From Pseudobutyrivibrio sp. UBA1225 (GTDB lineage: Bacteria; Bacillota; Clostridia; Lachnospirales; Lachnospiraceae), in the NCBI GenBank assembly GCA_002309345.1, contig DBWZ01000091.1:107428-171427 (forward strand): 64,000 nt of DNA. The letters are read 5' to 3'. Below, one piece after another: positions 62,810 to 64,000 of the stretch. How positions within the stretch are numbered: position 1 is the first letter of the stretch; every line of letters starts with the position of its first letter. A program made the translations under genes and the position numbers. The notes below the pieces were generated by a model. It was given only the letters and a program-made list of their open reading frames with translations. It was not told the DNA's origin and did no database searches.

Positions 62810-63343
62810 ATGAATAAGAAATTACTAGTTTTAGCACTTGTAGGCGCGATGATCCTTTCTATGGTCGCATGCGGTGGCGATGATACCAAGGTTATCGATT
62901 CAACAGGTAGTGGTAGCAACGCTTCTGGTCCAGCAAATGCTGGGGCAGGATATGTTTTCAAATACGATGGAATGGAAATTGCAGTTGATGCAGACGCAGC
63001 ACCAATTGTTGATAAATTAGGCGAACCGCAGAAATACTTTGAATCGCCAAGCTGTGCAGCTGATGGTATAGGAAAGCTTTACACATACAGCGATTTTGAA
63101 ATCCAGACATACCCAGATGGAGATAAGGATTTGATTCTCTATGTTGCACTCAGAACTGACAATGTATCTACTGCAGAGGGTATCAATCTTTCAAGTACTA
63201 AAGATGATGTTATAGCTGCATATGGTGATTCAGGCGAAGATGTTGGTGGATCATTAAAATATACAAAAAATGGAACAGAGTTGAACTTTATTTTTGATGG
63301 AGATAGCTTAACATCTATCCAGTACATTGTAGAAGGTAAATAA
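62810..63343 (+). CDS. Small lipoprotein of unknown function
   Basis: A 177-residue lipoprotein (lipobox MVAC, Cys21) with a Gly/Ser/Asn linker and a beta-rich domain ('YVFKYDGMEIAVDADAAPIV', 'LGEPQKYFESPSCAADGIGK', 'STKDDVIAAYGDSGED', 'GTELNFIFDGDSLTSIQYIV'). The latter pattern resembles PepSY/SmpA-type small domains, without certainty. It lies 17 bases after the transglutaminase gene behind an AGGAGGA site, so they share a transcript. A second Cys (in ESPSCAADG) could pair with the domain. Confidence 0.65.
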   Translation: MNKKLLVLALVGAMILSMVACGGDDTKVIDSTGSGSNASGPANAGAGYVFKYDGMEIAVDADAAPIVDKLGEPQKYFESPSCAADGIGKLYTYSDFEIQTYPDGDKDLILYVALRTDNVSTAEGINLSSTKDDVIAAYGDSGEDVGGSLKYTKNGTELNFIFDGDSLTSIQYIVEGK

Positions 63344-63358
63344 ATTTTCTGAAAATCC

Positions 63359-63398
63359 AAGGGATTTCTAAAAGCTTTGCAACTTTTAGAAATCCCTT
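63359..63398. other. Perfect 16-bp hairpin without a T-run
   Basis: Arms 63359-63374 and 63383-63398 are perfectly complementary around an 8-base loop. Its flanks are not T-rich, so it may stabilise the lipoprotein message or act as a transcription barrier. It lies just inside the right inverted-repeat arm. Confidence 0.6.
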
Positions 63399-63605
63399 GA
63401 CTTATGGTAAATCATGCTATAGAATAACATTTGTCGTCGGTAAGGATGACATTTAGTTGGCTGAGATTGGCACCGTAGCTGATTGCCGATTCCTAGTTGG
63501 CTGAGAATTGTTTCAAAAAATGCTTCGCATTTTTCAAAACGCATTTCCGAGTTGGCTGAGATTGGCACCGTTTTTTCTTCGCAAGCTCGAAAAAGCCGGC
63601 ACTAT

Positions 63606-63678
63606 GCGCGAGTGGCTCAGTTGGTGGAGCACCACCTTGCCAAGGTGGGGGTCGCGGGTTCGAGTCCCGTCTCGCGCT
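63606..63678 (+). tRNA. tRNA-Gly (GCC), second copy
   Basis: A 73-base cloverleaf with the same sequence as the copy at 60377-60449, on the opposite strand. Anticodon GCC, discriminator T, CCA not encoded. Confidence 0.96.
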
Positions 63679-63734
63679 CGATAAATAAAAACAGGAGATA
63701 TCCGATAGGATGTCTCCTGTTTTTGTTTATCGAG
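63677..63734. terminator. Terminator of right tRNA-Gly gene
   Basis: A 27-bp stem with a 4-base GATA loop that begins on the tRNA's last base; strong T-run TGTTTTTGTTT. Equivalent to 60321-60378. Confidence 0.88.
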
Positions 63735-64000
63735 TACTTCAGATCGAGACGGGACGAATTTCGAGCGCAGCCGTGCGAAGCACACTTCAATGCTGCGTCT
63801 TCCCATGGGTTGGCTAAGCAATTGCGTGATGTTTCTTTACATGAGGAATAACGCATGCTATACTTTTACCTGAACTTCAAATATACATATAAAGGAATTC
63901 TGACTGTATCGGTCAATTTTTCCGTGGGTAAAATGTTTTAGAGTTTTAGGTAACAAATTAAAAGGCTTTGATATATATTAATTCTTTAGATTCTAGGTGC

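Larger units (their letters stand above)
63418..63804. repeat. Right arm of the tRNA-Gly inverted repeat
   Basis: Reverse complement of 60165-60630, without the 86-base left insertion and with 7 extra bases. It carries an intact tRNA-Gly gene, the same terminator and the same direct repeats. Beyond it (63805-64000) no gene, tRNA or clear element was seen. Confidence 0.85.

Noticed and set aside
63483..63851. Open frames across the right tRNA-Gly and terminator on both strands
   Set aside because: They read through a tRNA gene and a strong terminator, so they are not coding.
63805..64000. A gene or RNA in the last 196 bases
   Set aside because: Only short frames and A/T-rich sequence were seen.

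Overview
The window looks like a chromosomal segment from a low-to-moderate GC Firmicute of the class Clostridia, most likely a Lachnospiraceae of the Butyrivibrio/Pseudobutyrivibrio kind (inference). The grounds are strong AGGAGG-type ribosome binding sites, a SCIFF peptide with its radical SAM maturase, a FabK-based fatty-acid operon ended by a MarR-type regulator, a bacterial-type sugar ABC system next to an amylomaltase, several GGDEF proteins and chemoreceptors, and many lipoproteins with LxxC-type lipoboxes. No phage structural genes, transposases or CRISPR arrays were seen.

Layout. 1-470: the tail of an Asn/Gln-rich protein. 470-6430: a maltodextrin locus (LacI regulator with its own palindromic operators, binding lipoprotein, two permeases, 4-alpha-glucanotransferase), closed by a perfect 18-bp bidirectional terminator. 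6480-14131: envelope and secretion genes: a small exported protein, a trigger-factor-like lipoprotein, the SCIFF peptide and maturase, fused SecDF, and SerS. 14200-21050: TypA, cobalamin adenosyltransferase, two membrane diguanylate cyclases, DapB and a hydrolase. 21067-26912: a PI-PLC-like protein, a chemoreceptor paired with a lone sugar-binding lipoprotein, and a CYTH protein. 27139-30268: EF-P, a flavodiiron-type protein and lactate dehydrogenase.

30347-40009 is a complete type II fatty-acid synthesis operon (acpP-accBCDA-fabH-fabK-fabD-fabG-fabF-fabZ-marR) with close or overlapping genes, one promoter and a candidate operator. AccD lacks the usual N-terminal zinc ribbon. 40430-48350 holds MscL and two membrane proteins that all carry zinc ribbons, an SseB-like protein, an MFS transporter, a GDPD and a lysophospholipase-like hydrolase. 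48360-58201 contains ClpX, a cold-shock protein, a transglutaminase-like protein, DegV, FolC, a J-domain protein, MATE and EamA transporters and a second chemoreceptor. MalQ, LDH, FAS, GDPD and the lipases fit an anaerobic carbohydrate fermenter that makes its own membrane lipids.

58380-64000 is the accessory end. It has two poorly characterised genes, then two tRNA-Gly(GCC) genes in opposite orientation, each inside an arm of a roughly 380-465 bp inverted repeat. The arms enclose a 2.8-kb cassette (papain-like protein, Ig/transglutaminase protein, lipoprotein). Outside the left tRNA lie degenerate direct repeats that carry copies of its 3' end. The other unexplained structure is a 199-bp intergenic element made of several hairpins, present at 21390 and 40130 in gapless alignment with about 20 differences, mostly outside the stems.
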